Source of the DNA: Salinicoccus sp. Bachu38
GTDB lineage: Bacteria; Bacillota; Bacilli; Staphylococcales; Salinicoccaceae
Reading direction: 5' to 3'
Assembly (NCBI RefSeq): GCF_038561955.2
Contig: NZ_CP138333.2
Span: 1,798,001-1,862,000 of the forward strand
Length of the DNA: 64,000 nt
The notes under the pieces were generated by a model, which saw nothing but the letters and a program-made list of their open reading frames with translations, had not been told where the DNA came from and ran no database searches. Positions 54,508 to 63,492 of the stretch are shown here, piece by piece. Within the stretch, counting starts at the first letter, position 1. Each line of letters starts with the position of its first letter. The position numbers and the translations under genes were made by a program.

Positions 54508-55223
54508 TGGCCCCCTTTCATTTCATATTTGATTTCGTAGTCCCCGGAGGCGATATCCTCTTCAATGCGTCTGTATTCCGCTTCATCGATCGGGCGGTAG
54601 ATGATGCGGTCACCCGCCGCGTAGAGGATCGTCTCCTCGCGTCCCGGATCGAACAGGGGCACCGGTGTGCGTCCCAGAAGATGCCATCCGCCGGGGGATT
54701 CGAACGGATACATGCCCGTCTGCCTGCCGCCGATGCCGACCGAACCGGCTGGTATGCGCACCCTTGGTGTTTCCAGCCGGGCCTTGTGCAGCTTTTCGTC
54801 CAGCCCGCCGAGATATGGAAAGCCCGGCATGAAACCAAGCATGTAGACGAGATATTCCTTATTGCCATGCAGGTCGATGACTTCCTGTTCCGACAGGCCA
54901 TTGTCCTGGAAATTGCCAAGGTCCGGCCCGTACTCACCGCCGTAGCATACCGGGATTTCGATGACCCTGTACTCGATCTCCTCCTCGAGCAGTGCTTCCT
55001 CATCGATGTCACCAAGTGTTTCCTTCAACACCCGGGCATCGGTTTTGAAAATGTCGAAATAGATGATGAGGCTCGTGTATGACAGGACGATCTCATCGAT
55101 GCCCTCGACCTCCATCCCTTCAATATGATGGCGCAGCGCCACAAGCTGCCGATTGACCCGTTCATCGATTTCATCGCCCATATAGATGGTCAGGGCATTT
55201 TCGGCAAACTGTCTGATATCCAT
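54504..55223 (-). CDS. pxpB: 5-oxoprolinase subunit B (KipI family)
   Basis: It has 239 residues. EIPVCYGGEYGPDLGNF, LGFMPGFPYLGGLDEKL and GSVGIGGRQTGMYPFESPGGWHLLGRTP are the allophanate hydrolase subunit 1/KipI motifs. In B. subtilis the homologue was first known as the KinA inhibitor KipI, later as PxpB. ATG 55223 has GGGGTGG just before it; the frame continues upstream without a site. First gene of the operon, with promoter TTGATA-N16-TATAAT, divergent from the carbamoylase gene. Confidence 0.92.
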   Translation of the reverse strand: MDIRQFAENALTIYMGDEIDERVNRQLVALRHHIEGMEVEGIDEIVLSYTSLIIYFDIFKTDARVLKETLGDIDEEALLEEEIEYRVIEIPVCYGGEYGPDLGNFQDNGLSEQEVIDLHGNKEYLVYMLGFMPGFPYLGGLDEKLHKARLETPRVRIPAGSVGIGGRQTGMYPFESPGGWHLLGRTPVPLFDPGREETILYAAGDRIIYRPIDEAEYRRIEEDIASGDYEIKYEMKGGQ

Positions 55224-55256
55224 TCTTCCACCCCTCAACTGAATATTCTCACTTTT

Positions 55257-55284
55257 ATTATAAGCCTTCATATATTATTATCAA
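55257..55284 (-). promoter_or_regulatory. Promoter of the pxp-type operon
   Basis: Minus strand TTGATA (55284-55279), 16 bp, TATAAT (55262-55257). The 90-bp divergent gap must also hold the promoter of the carbamoylase gene. Confidence 0.65.
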
Positions 55285-55313
55285 ATACAAATAGGAAAAA
55301 AGGAGAATGAAAG

Positions 55314-56579
55314 ATGACAAATGACTTCCTCGGCAAGATGGCGGCTGAAACACTCGAGAGTGCATCAAGCAGACGGCTCCATGCACGCATACTGGAAATT
55401 TCCGAGATCGGACGGACGGAGAACCAGGGTTCAAGAAGGATGGGATACTCGGAAGAGGAACTGGCGGCAAAAGACAGGGTTGCAGACTGGATGGAAGGGA
55501 TCGGCATGAGTGTACGCACCGACGGTGCCGGCAATGTATTCGGAAGATACAGGGGGCAGGATGACTCCAAAGTCTTCATGGCGGGGTCCCATATCGATTC
55601 CGTGCCTGACGGCGGCCACTTCGACGGCGCTGCGGGTGTCATTACGGCACTCGAAATCGCGACACTGTGGTACGAGGCAGGCTACCAGCCGAAGTATTCA
55701 TATGAAGTCGTCATCTTCTCGGACGAGGAAGGCAGCCGCTTCGGCAGCGGACTGACCGGCAGCCGTGCATTCATGGGGATGCTCACCGAAGAGGAGATCA
55801 ACAAGTACCGCGACCCGGAAGGGCAGACGATTGATGATGTCCTCGGGAACATCGGCTCCGACAGGGAGCAGTTCCTCTCGGCTGAGGGGCTGGACTACAA
55901 TATCGAAATCTACGCCGAAGTGCACATCGAACAGGCAAAACAGCTTGAGCAGAAGGAGCTGCCCGTCGGCATCGTGAGCGGCATCGCCGGTGCCACACGG
56001 ACGAACATCACCTTCCGTGGGGAAGCGGGACATGCCGGCAGCACCCCGATGACCGAACGCCGGGATGCACTCGTCAAGGCATCCGAGTTCATCAGCACCC
56101 TGCCGGAAGTCGCCAAGGGAATCAGCAGGGAAGCCGTCGCCACCGTCGGCAAGATGGATGTGAAACCCGGGGGTGTCAATGTCATCCCGGGTGAAGTGAA
56201 TCTCGTCGTCGATGCACGGGACATTGATACCGACAACCAGTCGAAGCTGATCGAAGCCGTCGCAGAACATGCGGAAGACACCGTCAGGGACAGCAGCATC
56301 ACCGCAGAAGTCGATCTCACGACCCGTGTCATGCCGATTCCGATCGACCCGGAAGTCATCTCCAGAATGGAGGCGTCATTCAAAAGGCAGGACCTGCTGC
56401 CGGTCCACCTGCCGAGCGGGGCGGGTCACGATGCAATGAGCATCGGCACCGAGTTCCCGATCACCATGCTGTTCGTGCGGAGCCTCAAAGGCATCAGCCA
56501 CAATCCGGAGGAGTTCACCCATATCGAAGACCTGAGCCGGAGCGTGCAGGTGCTGAAGGACTTCTTTGAGAACTACTAG
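55314..56579 (+). CDS. M20 family Zn-dependent hydrolase (N-carbamoyl-L-amino acid hydrolase/allantoate amidohydrolase type)
   Basis: It has 421 residues. The binuclear metal site is in GSHIDSVPDGGHFDGAAGV (His, Asp) and FSDEEGSRFGSGLTGSR (Glu pair); HIEQ is typical of the carbamoylase subgroup, and GEAGHAGSTPM and PSGAGHDAM follow. Relatives cleave N-carbamoyl amino acids or ureidoglycine-type substrates to free CO2 and ammonia. AAAAGGAG precedes the ATG. It is divergent from the pxp operon, whose carboxylase-like subunits and cyclic-amide substrate fit hydantoin- or oxoproline-like chemistry. Confidence 0.87.
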   Translation: MTNDFLGKMAAETLESASSRRLHARILEISEIGRTENQGSRRMGYSEEELAAKDRVADWMEGIGMSVRTDGAGNVFGRYRGQDDSKVFMAGSHIDSVPDGGHFDGAAGVITALEIATLWYEAGYQPKYSYEVVIFSDEEGSRFGSGLTGSRAFMGMLTEEEINKYRDPEGQTIDDVLGNIGSDREQFLSAEGLDYNIEIYAEVHIEQAKQLEQKELPVGIVSGIAGATRTNITFRGEAGHAGSTPMTERRDALVKASEFISTLPEVAKGISREAVATVGKMDVKPGGVNVIPGEVNLVVDARDIDTDNQSKLIEAVAEHAEDTVRDSSITAEVDLTTRVMPIPIDPEVISRMEASFKRQDLLPVHLPSGAGHDAMSIGTEFPITMLFVRSLKGISHNPEEFTHIEDLSRSVQVLKDFFENY

Positions 56580-56580
56580 G

Positions 56581-56624
56581 CAATATAAAAGACAGCATGC
56601 CTTGGCATGCTGTCTTTTATATTG
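56581..56624. terminator. Bidirectional terminator between the carbamoylase gene and rocB-like gene
   Basis: CAATATAAAAGACAGCATGCC, loop TT, and its exact complement: a 21-bp stem. Confidence 0.9.
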
Positions 56625-56628
56625 TCAT

Positions 56629-58302
56629 CTATTCGGATTCGAGCACCCGCCTCAGGACACTGTTGGTCAAGTTCGGCACCACTTCGAGCGAGTAGGTCAT
56701 TTCCATCCGTTCAAGCCGCTTGTGTCCATCCTCGCCATATGGCCCGATGTTGATGACCGGGATGTTCAGGTCGGCGACATCCTGGTACTCGACGAACAGC
56801 TTCCTGCCCCATGACGGGGTATTCGCAACCATATCATCGATTTCTGACATGTCGTCACTCATCGCCACGAAACTCATATCTGATATGTGCGGGAAGAAGT
56901 TCCTCGCCACGATCGGATATCCATACTCCGGCTGCACCGCTTCAATCGCATCATCCAATGCGTCGAGCAGTCGGCGCTCGCTCTTCCTCTCCCCTGTCAG
57001 TGCGACCCGTGGGGAGTAGAGAGAGGAATAGAAGACGATGATCGCCGGACGCTTGTCCGGCATGAACTTCCATGCCTCCTCGACGACGCGCGCAGCAAGC
57101 ATGCGTGAATCGAGGCTTTCGTCCTGCTCAAGTTCCGCCTTGAAAACTTTCATATGCTGCACATAATCATCACCATGTGCCTCCCTGAGCAGCCCATCCA
57201 TCTCATCGTACAAGTAGACCCTCGGTTCCCAGGTGATCTCACGCCCCGGCCGGCCGCTCACCTCTCCATACTTCCGGTAGCGTGTCCGAAAGGTTTCAAT
57301 CGCGCTCTTGAAGGCGGTCTCCGCCTGTGCCTTCAATAATTCCAATACCTTCTCCGGTGACCAGGAATGGACGAAGAAGTTGTAGTACACGTAGGCAGAC
57401 AGCGCCGTCTGTACGGTATAGGACGGCTTCAGATCGGTCTGCTTGAGTGATACCGGCGGCAGTGTCGCCTCCCCCAGCGCCACATCACAGAGCTCGGGGT
57501 TGTAGCTGATCTGCCGCGTCAGCTCGGCTGCGATGAAGTTCGGATCGAGCCCATCGAATGCCGAGCCGACATGCGTCTCCTCCCCGGTGATGAAGAAGGA
57601 CGGGAGCAGTTTGCCGACCGTCCCCTTGTATATGTAGCGGTTCTCGTCCCCTTCATAGCCCGGTGCGACGAAATCGCTGTTGATGGCGGCGACATAGTCG
57701 AATCCCTCCTCCGCCTGCCAGCGTTTCAACGTCTTCAGGGCCGACAGGATGCCATGCGAACCATCCTCCTCGTCACATTCTGCGATGAAGACGATGTTGC
57801 CATCAAGCAATTCCGGATGCGATGCATAGTGGGTGAGCAGGTAGAGGTTGCTCGCCACCCCGCTCTTCATATCCAGCACGCCCCGGCCGAACAGCCAGTC
57901 ATCCGACTCCAGCTGGGCCCGCACCGCCTCCGGCAGCTTCTCGCCCTTAAGGTGTGCCATCCAGTCATCGGGACGGAATGCCAGGTCCTGCTGCGCGCCG
58001 AAGTCCTCCACACCGACCGTATCCATGTGCCCCATCAGCACCACCGTACGGCGGCTCTCCCCTTTCGTCCCCTTGACATGCGCCATGACATTGTACCGCT
58101 TCCGCTCATCATTGACTGTCGGCTCCATGACGAGCTGCGACGGGTTTGCTTCAAAATATGGGTGGGCTGCCAACATGCCGTGGATGGATGCGGCGACCAC
58201 CCGCTCCCCGTCCGTATTGACTTCGCTCCGGATGCCGACAAGCCTTTTCGTAATCGTCAGCAACTCCTCCCGGCAGTCCAGTTCTCCATTGTTTTCTTTC
58301 AT
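56629..58302 (-). CDS. M20 family peptidase, RocB-like
   Basis: It has 557 residues, longer than usual M20 enzymes and close to B. subtilis RocB (arginine utilisation). Metal-site motifs are VVLMGHMDTVGVEDFG (His, Asp), LFGRGVLDMKSGVASNLY (Asp) and FIAECDEEDGSHG (Glu pair). The C-terminal half is RocB-specific and ends with LTNSVLRRVLE. The biochemical role of RocB is not established. No other roc gene is nearby. The minus-strand upstream region has TGCTATAATTG as a likely -10. Confidence 0.85.
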   Translation of the reverse strand: MKENNGELDCREELLTITKRLVGIRSEVNTDGERVVAASIHGMLAAHPYFEANPSQLVMEPTVNDERKRYNVMAHVKGTKGESRRTVVLMGHMDTVGVEDFGAQQDLAFRPDDWMAHLKGEKLPEAVRAQLESDDWLFGRGVLDMKSGVASNLYLLTHYASHPELLDGNIVFIAECDEEDGSHGILSALKTLKRWQAEEGFDYVAAINSDFVAPGYEGDENRYIYKGTVGKLLPSFFITGEETHVGSAFDGLDPNFIAAELTRQISYNPELCDVALGEATLPPVSLKQTDLKPSYTVQTALSAYVYYNFFVHSWSPEKVLELLKAQAETAFKSAIETFRTRYRKYGEVSGRPGREITWEPRVYLYDEMDGLLREAHGDDYVQHMKVFKAELEQDESLDSRMLAARVVEEAWKFMPDKRPAIIVFYSSLYSPRVALTGERKSERRLLDALDDAIEAVQPEYGYPIVARNFFPHISDMSFVAMSDDMSEIDDMVANTPSWGRKLFVEYQDVADLNIPVINIGPYGEDGHKRLERMEMTYSLEVVPNLTNSVLRRVLESE

Positions 58303-58473
58303 AAAGTAAGCCTCCTTCTATGTATCAATCCGACTTTTATTCCTTTAAAACAATTATAGCAATCCCCCTCCTCCGCCGCACCAGTGAAATGCTTCGCCGA
58401 TTCTGTACCCCAACCCGCTTCCATGTGATTTCCACCCTTCATTCGGGTACACTACAGGATAGAGGTGAGACGC

Positions 58474-60738
58474 ATGTCAATGATACGAATAAAAGGCGCC
58501 AATCAGAACAACCTGAAAAATGTGAGCGTCGACATACCAAAACATCAATTAACCGTATTTACCGGACGGTCGGGTTCGGGCAAGTCATCCCTGGTATTCA
58601 ATACACTTGCCGCGGAATCGGAACGTCTGCTCAATGAAACATACTCCAGCTACATCCAGAACCAGATGACACACTACGAGAAGCCCGATGTGGACCAGAT
58701 AGAGAACCTGCCCGTCGCCATGATCATCAACCAGAAGCGGCTCGGCGGCAACTCGCGGTCTACGGTCGGAACCATTTCCGATATATACTCTTCGGTGCGC
58801 CTATTGTGGTCGCGTATCGGCGAGCCGTTCGTCGGCTACTCCAATGTATTTTCCTTCAACAATCCGGGCGGCATGTGCGAACGGTGCCAGGGGCTCGGCT
58901 ATGTGGAGGACATCGACCTTGATGAGCTGCTCGATTTCGACCGGTCGCTCAATGAGGACGCGATCAAGTTCCCTTCCTTCAAACCCGACAGCTGGCGCGG
59001 GAAACGCTACCTGTACACGGGCCTCTTCGATAATGACAAGAAGCTCAGGGACTATACGAAGGAGGAGATGGACACCTTCCTCTACACGAAACCGACGAAG
59101 CTGAAGAATCCGCCGGACAACTGGCCCAGGACTGCGAAATTCGAAGGCCTCATCCACCGTTTCAGGCGTTCGTTCCTCCTGAACGACAACTTCGAGAAGA
59201 AGCGTTTCCTCGCGGATGTGGAACGGGTCGTCACGAGCCGCAAATGTCCGGAGTGTGAAGGGAAAAGGCTCAACCAGAAGGTCCTCTCATGCAAGATCGA
59301 CGGACTCGACATCGCGGACTTCACCGCCCTGTCCATCGAAGAGGCGATTCCGTTCCTGAAGCAGCTCGATGATCCGAAGTCGGAATACATCATCCGGCCG
59401 CTGCTTGCACAGATGGAATCACTCGCCTATGTCGGTCTCAACTACCTGACACTCGACCGGGAGACACCATCACTCTCGGGCGGCGAATCGCAGCGGATCA
59501 AGCTGATCCGCCACCTGAACAGTCCGCTGTCGGACCTCGTCTACATCATCGACGAACCGAGCGTCGGGCTGCACCCGGAGGATATCGAGAAGATCAACAC
59601 GATCATGCGCTCGATACGCGACAAGGGCAACACCGTCCTCGTCGTCGAGCATGACCCGGACGTCGTCCGGATCGCCGACCATGTCATCGATATCGGCCCG
59701 GGCGCCGGCCAGCATGGCGGGGAGATCATATTCACCGGCTCCTACGCTGAACTGATGGCCTCAAGTACGCCGACTTCCACGGCCCTGGCCCGGACGCATA
59801 ATCTGAAGGCGCATCCCAAGCAGCCCGAAGGTTTCATCAGCCTCGAGCACATCACAAAGAACAACCTCGAGGATGTATCGGTCGACATCCCGCGGAATGT
59901 CATGTCCGTCATCACCGGTGTTGCCGGCTCCGGCAAGAGTACGCTCATCAAAGCCGGCTTCAAAAAGGATCCGGACGCGATCTTCATCGACCAGAAGCCG
60001 GTCCATGCCTCGAACCGCTCCAATCTGCTGACCTATATGGACCTCTTTGATGAGATCCGTACATTCTTCAGCCAGCAGACGGGGCTCAGGAAGGGCATGT
60101 TCAGCTACAACTCCGAAGGCGCCTGCCCCGAATGCGGCGGCAAGGGGATACTCAAGACCGAACTTGCCTTCATGCCCGACTTCTCACAAGTATGTGAAGT
60201 CTGCCAGGGCACCCGCTACCGCCCCGAAGTCCTCGAGGCGAAAGTGGACGGCTACTCCATCGCGGACATCCTCGCCCTCACCGTCGAGGAGGCGCTGGGC
60301 ATATTTACGACGAATACACGCGTCATCAGCCGCCTGAAGAACATCCATGATACCGGCCTGCACTATATGACACTCGGCCAGTCCCTCGATACGCTCTCAG
60401 GCGGGGAGATCCAGCGCGTGAAGCTGAGCCGCCATCTCGACAGTGACGCCACAGGCAAGGTCTTCGTCTTCGACGAACCGACGACCGGGCTCCATGAAGA
60501 CGACATCCCGACCCTGCTCGACTGCTTCGGCCAGCTCATCGATCAGGGCAACACCGTCATTCTGATCGAGCATAACCTGACCATGATGACCCATGCCGAC
60601 TGGATCATCGACGTCGGTCCTGGTGCCGGCTTGCGCGGTGGTAGGATCCTCTACAGCGGCGAACCCGACGGGCTCCTCGATGTGGAAGGTTCCGTCACCG
60701 CCAGGCACATCAGAAGATATACAGGAGAAGGAAAATAG
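58474..60738 (+). CDS. Short UvrA-like ATPase (UvrA paralogue lacking the UvrB-binding domain)
   Basis: It has 754 residues against ~940 for UvrA. Two ABC ATPase halves: Walker A GRSGSGKS (31-38) and GVAGSGKS (~480), signatures LSGGESQR and LSGGEIQR, and Walker B in IIDEPSVGLHPED and VFDEPTTGLHEDD. Zinc modules CERCQGLGY, CPECEGKR and CPECGGKG/CEVCQG remain. The insertion that binds UvrB in canonical UvrA appears missing. Such paralogues (UvrA2, DrrC-like) bind DNA or give resistance to DNA-binding drugs. ATG 58474 has GAGGTGA upstream; the GTG at 58465 is within that site. Monocistronic. Confidence 0.85.
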   Translation: MSMIRIKGANQNNLKNVSVDIPKHQLTVFTGRSGSGKSSLVFNTLAAESERLLNETYSSYIQNQMTHYEKPDVDQIENLPVAMIINQKRLGGNSRSTVGTISDIYSSVRLLWSRIGEPFVGYSNVFSFNNPGGMCERCQGLGYVEDIDLDELLDFDRSLNEDAIKFPSFKPDSWRGKRYLYTGLFDNDKKLRDYTKEEMDTFLYTKPTKLKNPPDNWPRTAKFEGLIHRFRRSFLLNDNFEKKRFLADVERVVTSRKCPECEGKRLNQKVLSCKIDGLDIADFTALSIEEAIPFLKQLDDPKSEYIIRPLLAQMESLAYVGLNYLTLDRETPSLSGGESQRIKLIRHLNSPLSDLVYIIDEPSVGLHPEDIEKINTIMRSIRDKGNTVLVVEHDPDVVRIADHVIDIGPGAGQHGGEIIFTGSYAELMASSTPTSTALARTHNLKAHPKQPEGFISLEHITKNNLEDVSVDIPRNVMSVITGVAGSGKSTLIKAGFKKDPDAIFIDQKPVHASNRSNLLTYMDLFDEIRTFFSQQTGLRKGMFSYNSEGACPECGGKGILKTELAFMPDFSQVCEVCQGTRYRPEVLEAKVDGYSIADILALTVEEALGIFTTNTRVISRLKNIHDTGLHYMTLGQSLDTLSGGEIQRVKLSRHLDSDATGKVFVFDEPTTGLHEDDIPTLLDCFGQLIDQGNTVILIEHNLTMMTHADWIIDVGPGAGLRGGRILYSGEPDGLLDVEGSVTARHIRRYTGEGK

Positions 60739-60748
60739 GAAGCCCATA

Positions 60749-60784
60749 AAAATGCACCCGCCGGAATTCCGGCGGGTGCATTTT
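60749..60784. terminator. Bidirectional terminator after the UvrA-like gene
   Basis: AAAATGCACCCGCCGGAA directly followed by its complement: an 18-bp perfect palindrome, AATT at the turn. Confidence 0.9.
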
Positions 60785-60804
60785 CACATGTCCATATTCA
60801 TTGC

Positions 60805-61674
60805 TCATCCCGACTGCCTGACGCTGAGTACCGTGATCGTCACAAGTATGATCGCCATGCCGAGGATCTGGATGATCGCCAGCCGGTCGCCGAGGAGCAG
60901 CACCCCGAACAGTGATGCCGTCACCGGCTCCACCATCGCGACCATTGAAGCGGTCGTCGGCGCCGTCCGCCGGACACCGATGACATAGATGATGAATGAC
61001 ACGCCGGCACCCACTGCACCCAGCAGCAGGAACCACCATAAATCTCCGGAGGTCAATACGCTCAAAGCCTCACCCATATCTATGAACCACACCAGGATGA
61101 TACAGAATGCAAAGAAGGCGATGGTCAGCACCATCTGTGGGCTTCCGATGGCGGAGGCATTTTTGAACCCGAAGATGAACAGGGCATACGACAGCCCGGC
61201 AGCGAGCCCTGCTGCCACGCCGAATATGCCGGTTGATACGGATTCCGGATCATAGGCGCCGGTGAGCAGGACGATGCCGATGAGGACAGAGACGACACAG
61301 AGCCATTTGAACCATGTCGACTGCTCCATCCTGAAGAGGAACGCAATCAGCAGCACGAATATCGGTGCCGTATACATCAGGGTCGCCGCAACAGCCACAC
61401 TCGATTCCTGGATGGCGAGGAAGTAGAAGGTGAAATTTCCCGCCACCCCGATGCCACCCAGTATCGACCAGAAGTGGAAGCGTGGCGAAGTGATCCAGTT
61501 CTGTTTGAAGTGGATGATGAACCATACGAAGAAGAATATGAATCCGACCGCCCCGCGGTAGAATGAAATCACAAGGGGACTCCATCCCTTCTCCATCAAT
61601 ATATCCGCGATACCCCCGCTGAGGCCCCAGAACATGGCTGCCAGCATGACCAGCCAAATGCCGGTGTATTTCAT
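60805..61674 (-). CDS. EamA/DMT family transporter
   Basis: It has 289 residues and ten hydrophobic helices in two EamA halves. GLSGGIADILMEKGWSPLVISFYRG and YTAPIFVLLIAF mark the first; RRTAPTTASMVAMVEPVTASLFGVLLLGDRL marks the second. Family members export amino acids, metabolites or drugs; the substrate is unknown. GGAGG lies about nine bases before the ATG. Monocistronic, convergent with the UvrA-like gene. The 160 bp upstream show no clear element. Confidence 0.85.
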   Translation of the reverse strand: MKYTGIWLVMLAAMFWGLSGGIADILMEKGWSPLVISFYRGAVGFIFFFVWFIIHFKQNWITSPRFHFWSILGGIGVAGNFTFYFLAIQESSVAVAATLMYTAPIFVLLIAFLFRMEQSTWFKWLCVVSVLIGIVLLTGAYDPESVSTGIFGVAAGLAAGLSYALFIFGFKNASAIGSPQMVLTIAFFAFCIILVWFIDMGEALSVLTSGDLWWFLLLGAVGAGVSFIIYVIGVRRTAPTTASMVAMVEPVTASLFGVLLLGDRLAIIQILGMAIILVTITVLSVRQSG

Positions 61675-61804
61675 AATGTTGCCCTCCTGAGCTGCATTGA
61701 TTACTAATCCGCACTACCGGATCGACTGGGTTATCGCATACCCATAATCCCACCATCCTACACTTCAATTTTATCTTGTCTGCATCACGATACCAGCAGA
61801 ACGC

Positions 61805-61830
61805 AAAAAGGGATGCCAAGGGCACCCCTC
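61805..61830 (-). terminator. Terminator of the flavin reductase-RibF-hydratase run
   Basis: Minus strand: GGGGTGCC, loop CTT, GGCATCCC, TTTTT. Confidence 0.85.
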
Positions 61831-61834
61831 CATT

Positions 61835-62611
61835 TTATGAAAATGAAACTTCCACTTCACCCAAGCCTTCGAATGATGCTCTGAACCGGTCTCCGGGCAC
61901 AACATCCACTGCCTTCGTCAGGGCGCCCGCCAGGACGACTTCCCCGGCCTTGAGTGTAATGCCGTACGGGTGCAGTGCCTTTGCCAGCCAGACCACCGCT
62001 TCAAGCGGATTTCCAAGAACAGCGGATCCGAATCCTTCGTCCAGCTTTTCGCCGTTCCTGTACACTGTCATCTTTACGGATGGCAGGTCGATGTCCTGCA
62101 GAGCCACGTGCGCCAGGCCCAGCACTGCTCCCGCTGAAGAGCCGTTGTCTGCAACGGTGTCTTCGAACTTGATTTTCCAGTCGCGGATGCGACTGTCGAT
62201 GATTTCGGCGGCCGGCACTGCATAGCCGATGGCTTCTGTGACACTTTCCACTGTGGCATCCGTGCCGTTGATGTCCTTTTCCAGCACGAAGGCGATTTCG
62301 AACTCCACCCTCGGCGCGATGAACCGTCCTGCATCGACAGTCTCACCGCCGCTGAAGACCATGTCATCCAGCAGATGCCCATAGTCCGGACGGTCGACAC
62401 CAAGCATCTCCTGCATGGCCCGGCTCGTCAGGCCGATCTTCTTGCCGACGACTTCCGCCCCATCCGCCAGTCTTCTTTCGACATACTGAAGTTGGGCCTG
62501 GTAGGCGTCCTCCACCGTGATATCGGGATGGGTCTCAGTAAACGGGACAATCGGCGTCAAATTCTTTTCCGCTGCGTATATTTCTTCCCCCAGCAATCTG
62601 GTGATAGCCAT
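61835..62611 (-). CDS. Fumarylacetoacetate hydrolase-fold hydratase/decarboxylase (2-keto-4-pentenoate hydratase type)
   Basis: It has 258 residues. VGKKIGLTSRAMQEMLGVDRPDYGHLLDDMVF, RVEFEIAFVLEKDI (metal ligands Glu/Glu) and AAEIIDSRIRDWKIKFEDTVADNGSS are the MhpD/DmpE/DmpH signatures. Relatives hydrate 2-hydroxypenta-2,4-dienoate or decarboxylate 4-oxalocrotonate in aromatic meta-cleavage. No ring-cleavage genes are in view, but a flavin reductase of the type that serves two-component hydroxylases lies upstream in the same run. ATG 62611 has AGGAGG; the longer frame overlaps the ribF-like gene. Confidence 0.82.
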   Translation of the reverse strand: MAITRLLGEEIYAAEKNLTPIVPFTETHPDITVEDAYQAQLQYVERRLADGAEVVGKKIGLTSRAMQEMLGVDRPDYGHLLDDMVFSGGETVDAGRFIAPRVEFEIAFVLEKDINGTDATVESVTEAIGYAVPAAEIIDSRIRDWKIKFEDTVADNGSSAGAVLGLAHVALQDIDLPSVKMTVYRNGEKLDEGFGSAVLGNPLEAVVWLAKALHPYGITLKAGEVVLAGALTKAVDVVPGDRFRASFEGLGEVEVSFS

Positions 62612-62627
62612 TGTCTTGTTCCTCCTA

Positions 62628-63452
62628 TTATGCCATAAGTTGATAGAAGGAGTATGACGCAATCCTTCTCTCCCAGGTGATGGCGATTTCATTCTGATCG
62701 ATTTCATCCATCAGGCACTGCCTTGTGAATGAAATCTTCTGCGCTTTTCTGTCCACATGGATCTGTGAAACGTGGCGGCCTGTACCTGTATCGATGACGA
62801 CATCATAGATGCCATCCTGCGGCAGCATGTAGTATGGCTTCAGGGAAAGATACCCCTGGGAGATGTCGGCACATGTCCGATACTTCCTGCCCATCAGCTG
62901 CTGCACCTCAGATATCCGCCCCTCCAGTATGGCACTCCTGATGCGGGTCGAGCTGATCTTCTCACCCTGATAGGCCACCTGTTCGACCCGCGAAGCAGCA
63001 ATCCGCCCACCGGAGTCCGCTTCCAGACTGTCGATTGTCCCTTCCCCTTTGAAGCCATAGGAAAAGTCATAGCCTGCCACAGCGTGGATCGTATCGAACC
63101 GGTCAAGATATGCCTTGATATAGTCTTCTTTAAGGAGGGAGGCGAACGCCTTCGTGAATTCCACGATATAGAAGCGGTCGACCCCAAGGGCCTCGAGTGC
63201 CCGTGCCTTCTCCTCAAGCGGCATCAGATAGTCCACCTGGACCCTGCCACCTGACAGGACCGTTTTCGGGTGCGGGAAGAAGCTCATCACATCGAGTGCG
63301 GCATCCGACTTCTCCGCAATCTGCCGTGCCGTCCGAATGACCTTCTGATGCCCTTTGTGTACGCCATCGAAGAAGCCCAGCGCGATGACATTCCTCCTCG
63401 ACTGCTTCTGCCACTCTCTGAGGTTCCCATCATTCAAGTGGATGATCTCCAT
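62628..63452 (-). CDS. RibF-like FAD synthetase family protein with degenerate kinase part
   Basis: It has 274 residues against ~310 for full RibF. The FMN adenylyltransferase half is intact: ALGFFDGVHKGHQKVI (HxGH motif), VMSFFPHPK, and SSTRIRSAILEGRISEV. The C-terminal part (~190-274) is where the riboflavin kinase domain belongs, but the PTAN and GVY core is not visible; YYMLPQDGIYDVVI is the closest. It may therefore only make FAD from FMN, or be a regulatory paralogue. ATG 63452 has AAGGGGGG eight bases before it. It lies between a flavin reductase and the hydratase-family gene. Confidence 0.78.
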   Translation of the reverse strand: MEIIHLNDGNLREWQKQSRRNVIALGFFDGVHKGHQKVIRTARQIAEKSDAALDVMSFFPHPKTVLSGGRVQVDYLMPLEEKARALEALGVDRFYIVEFTKAFASLLKEDYIKAYLDRFDTIHAVAGYDFSYGFKGEGTIDSLEADSGGRIAASRVEQVAYQGEKISSTRIRSAILEGRISEVQQLMGRKYRTCADISQGYLSLKPYYMLPQDGIYDVVIDTGTGRHVSQIHVDRKAQKISFTRQCLMDEIDQNEIAITWERRIASYSFYQLMA

Positions 63453-63492
63453 CCGGTCCACCCCCCTTCCGACTATATTTGATGGCTCCCCT

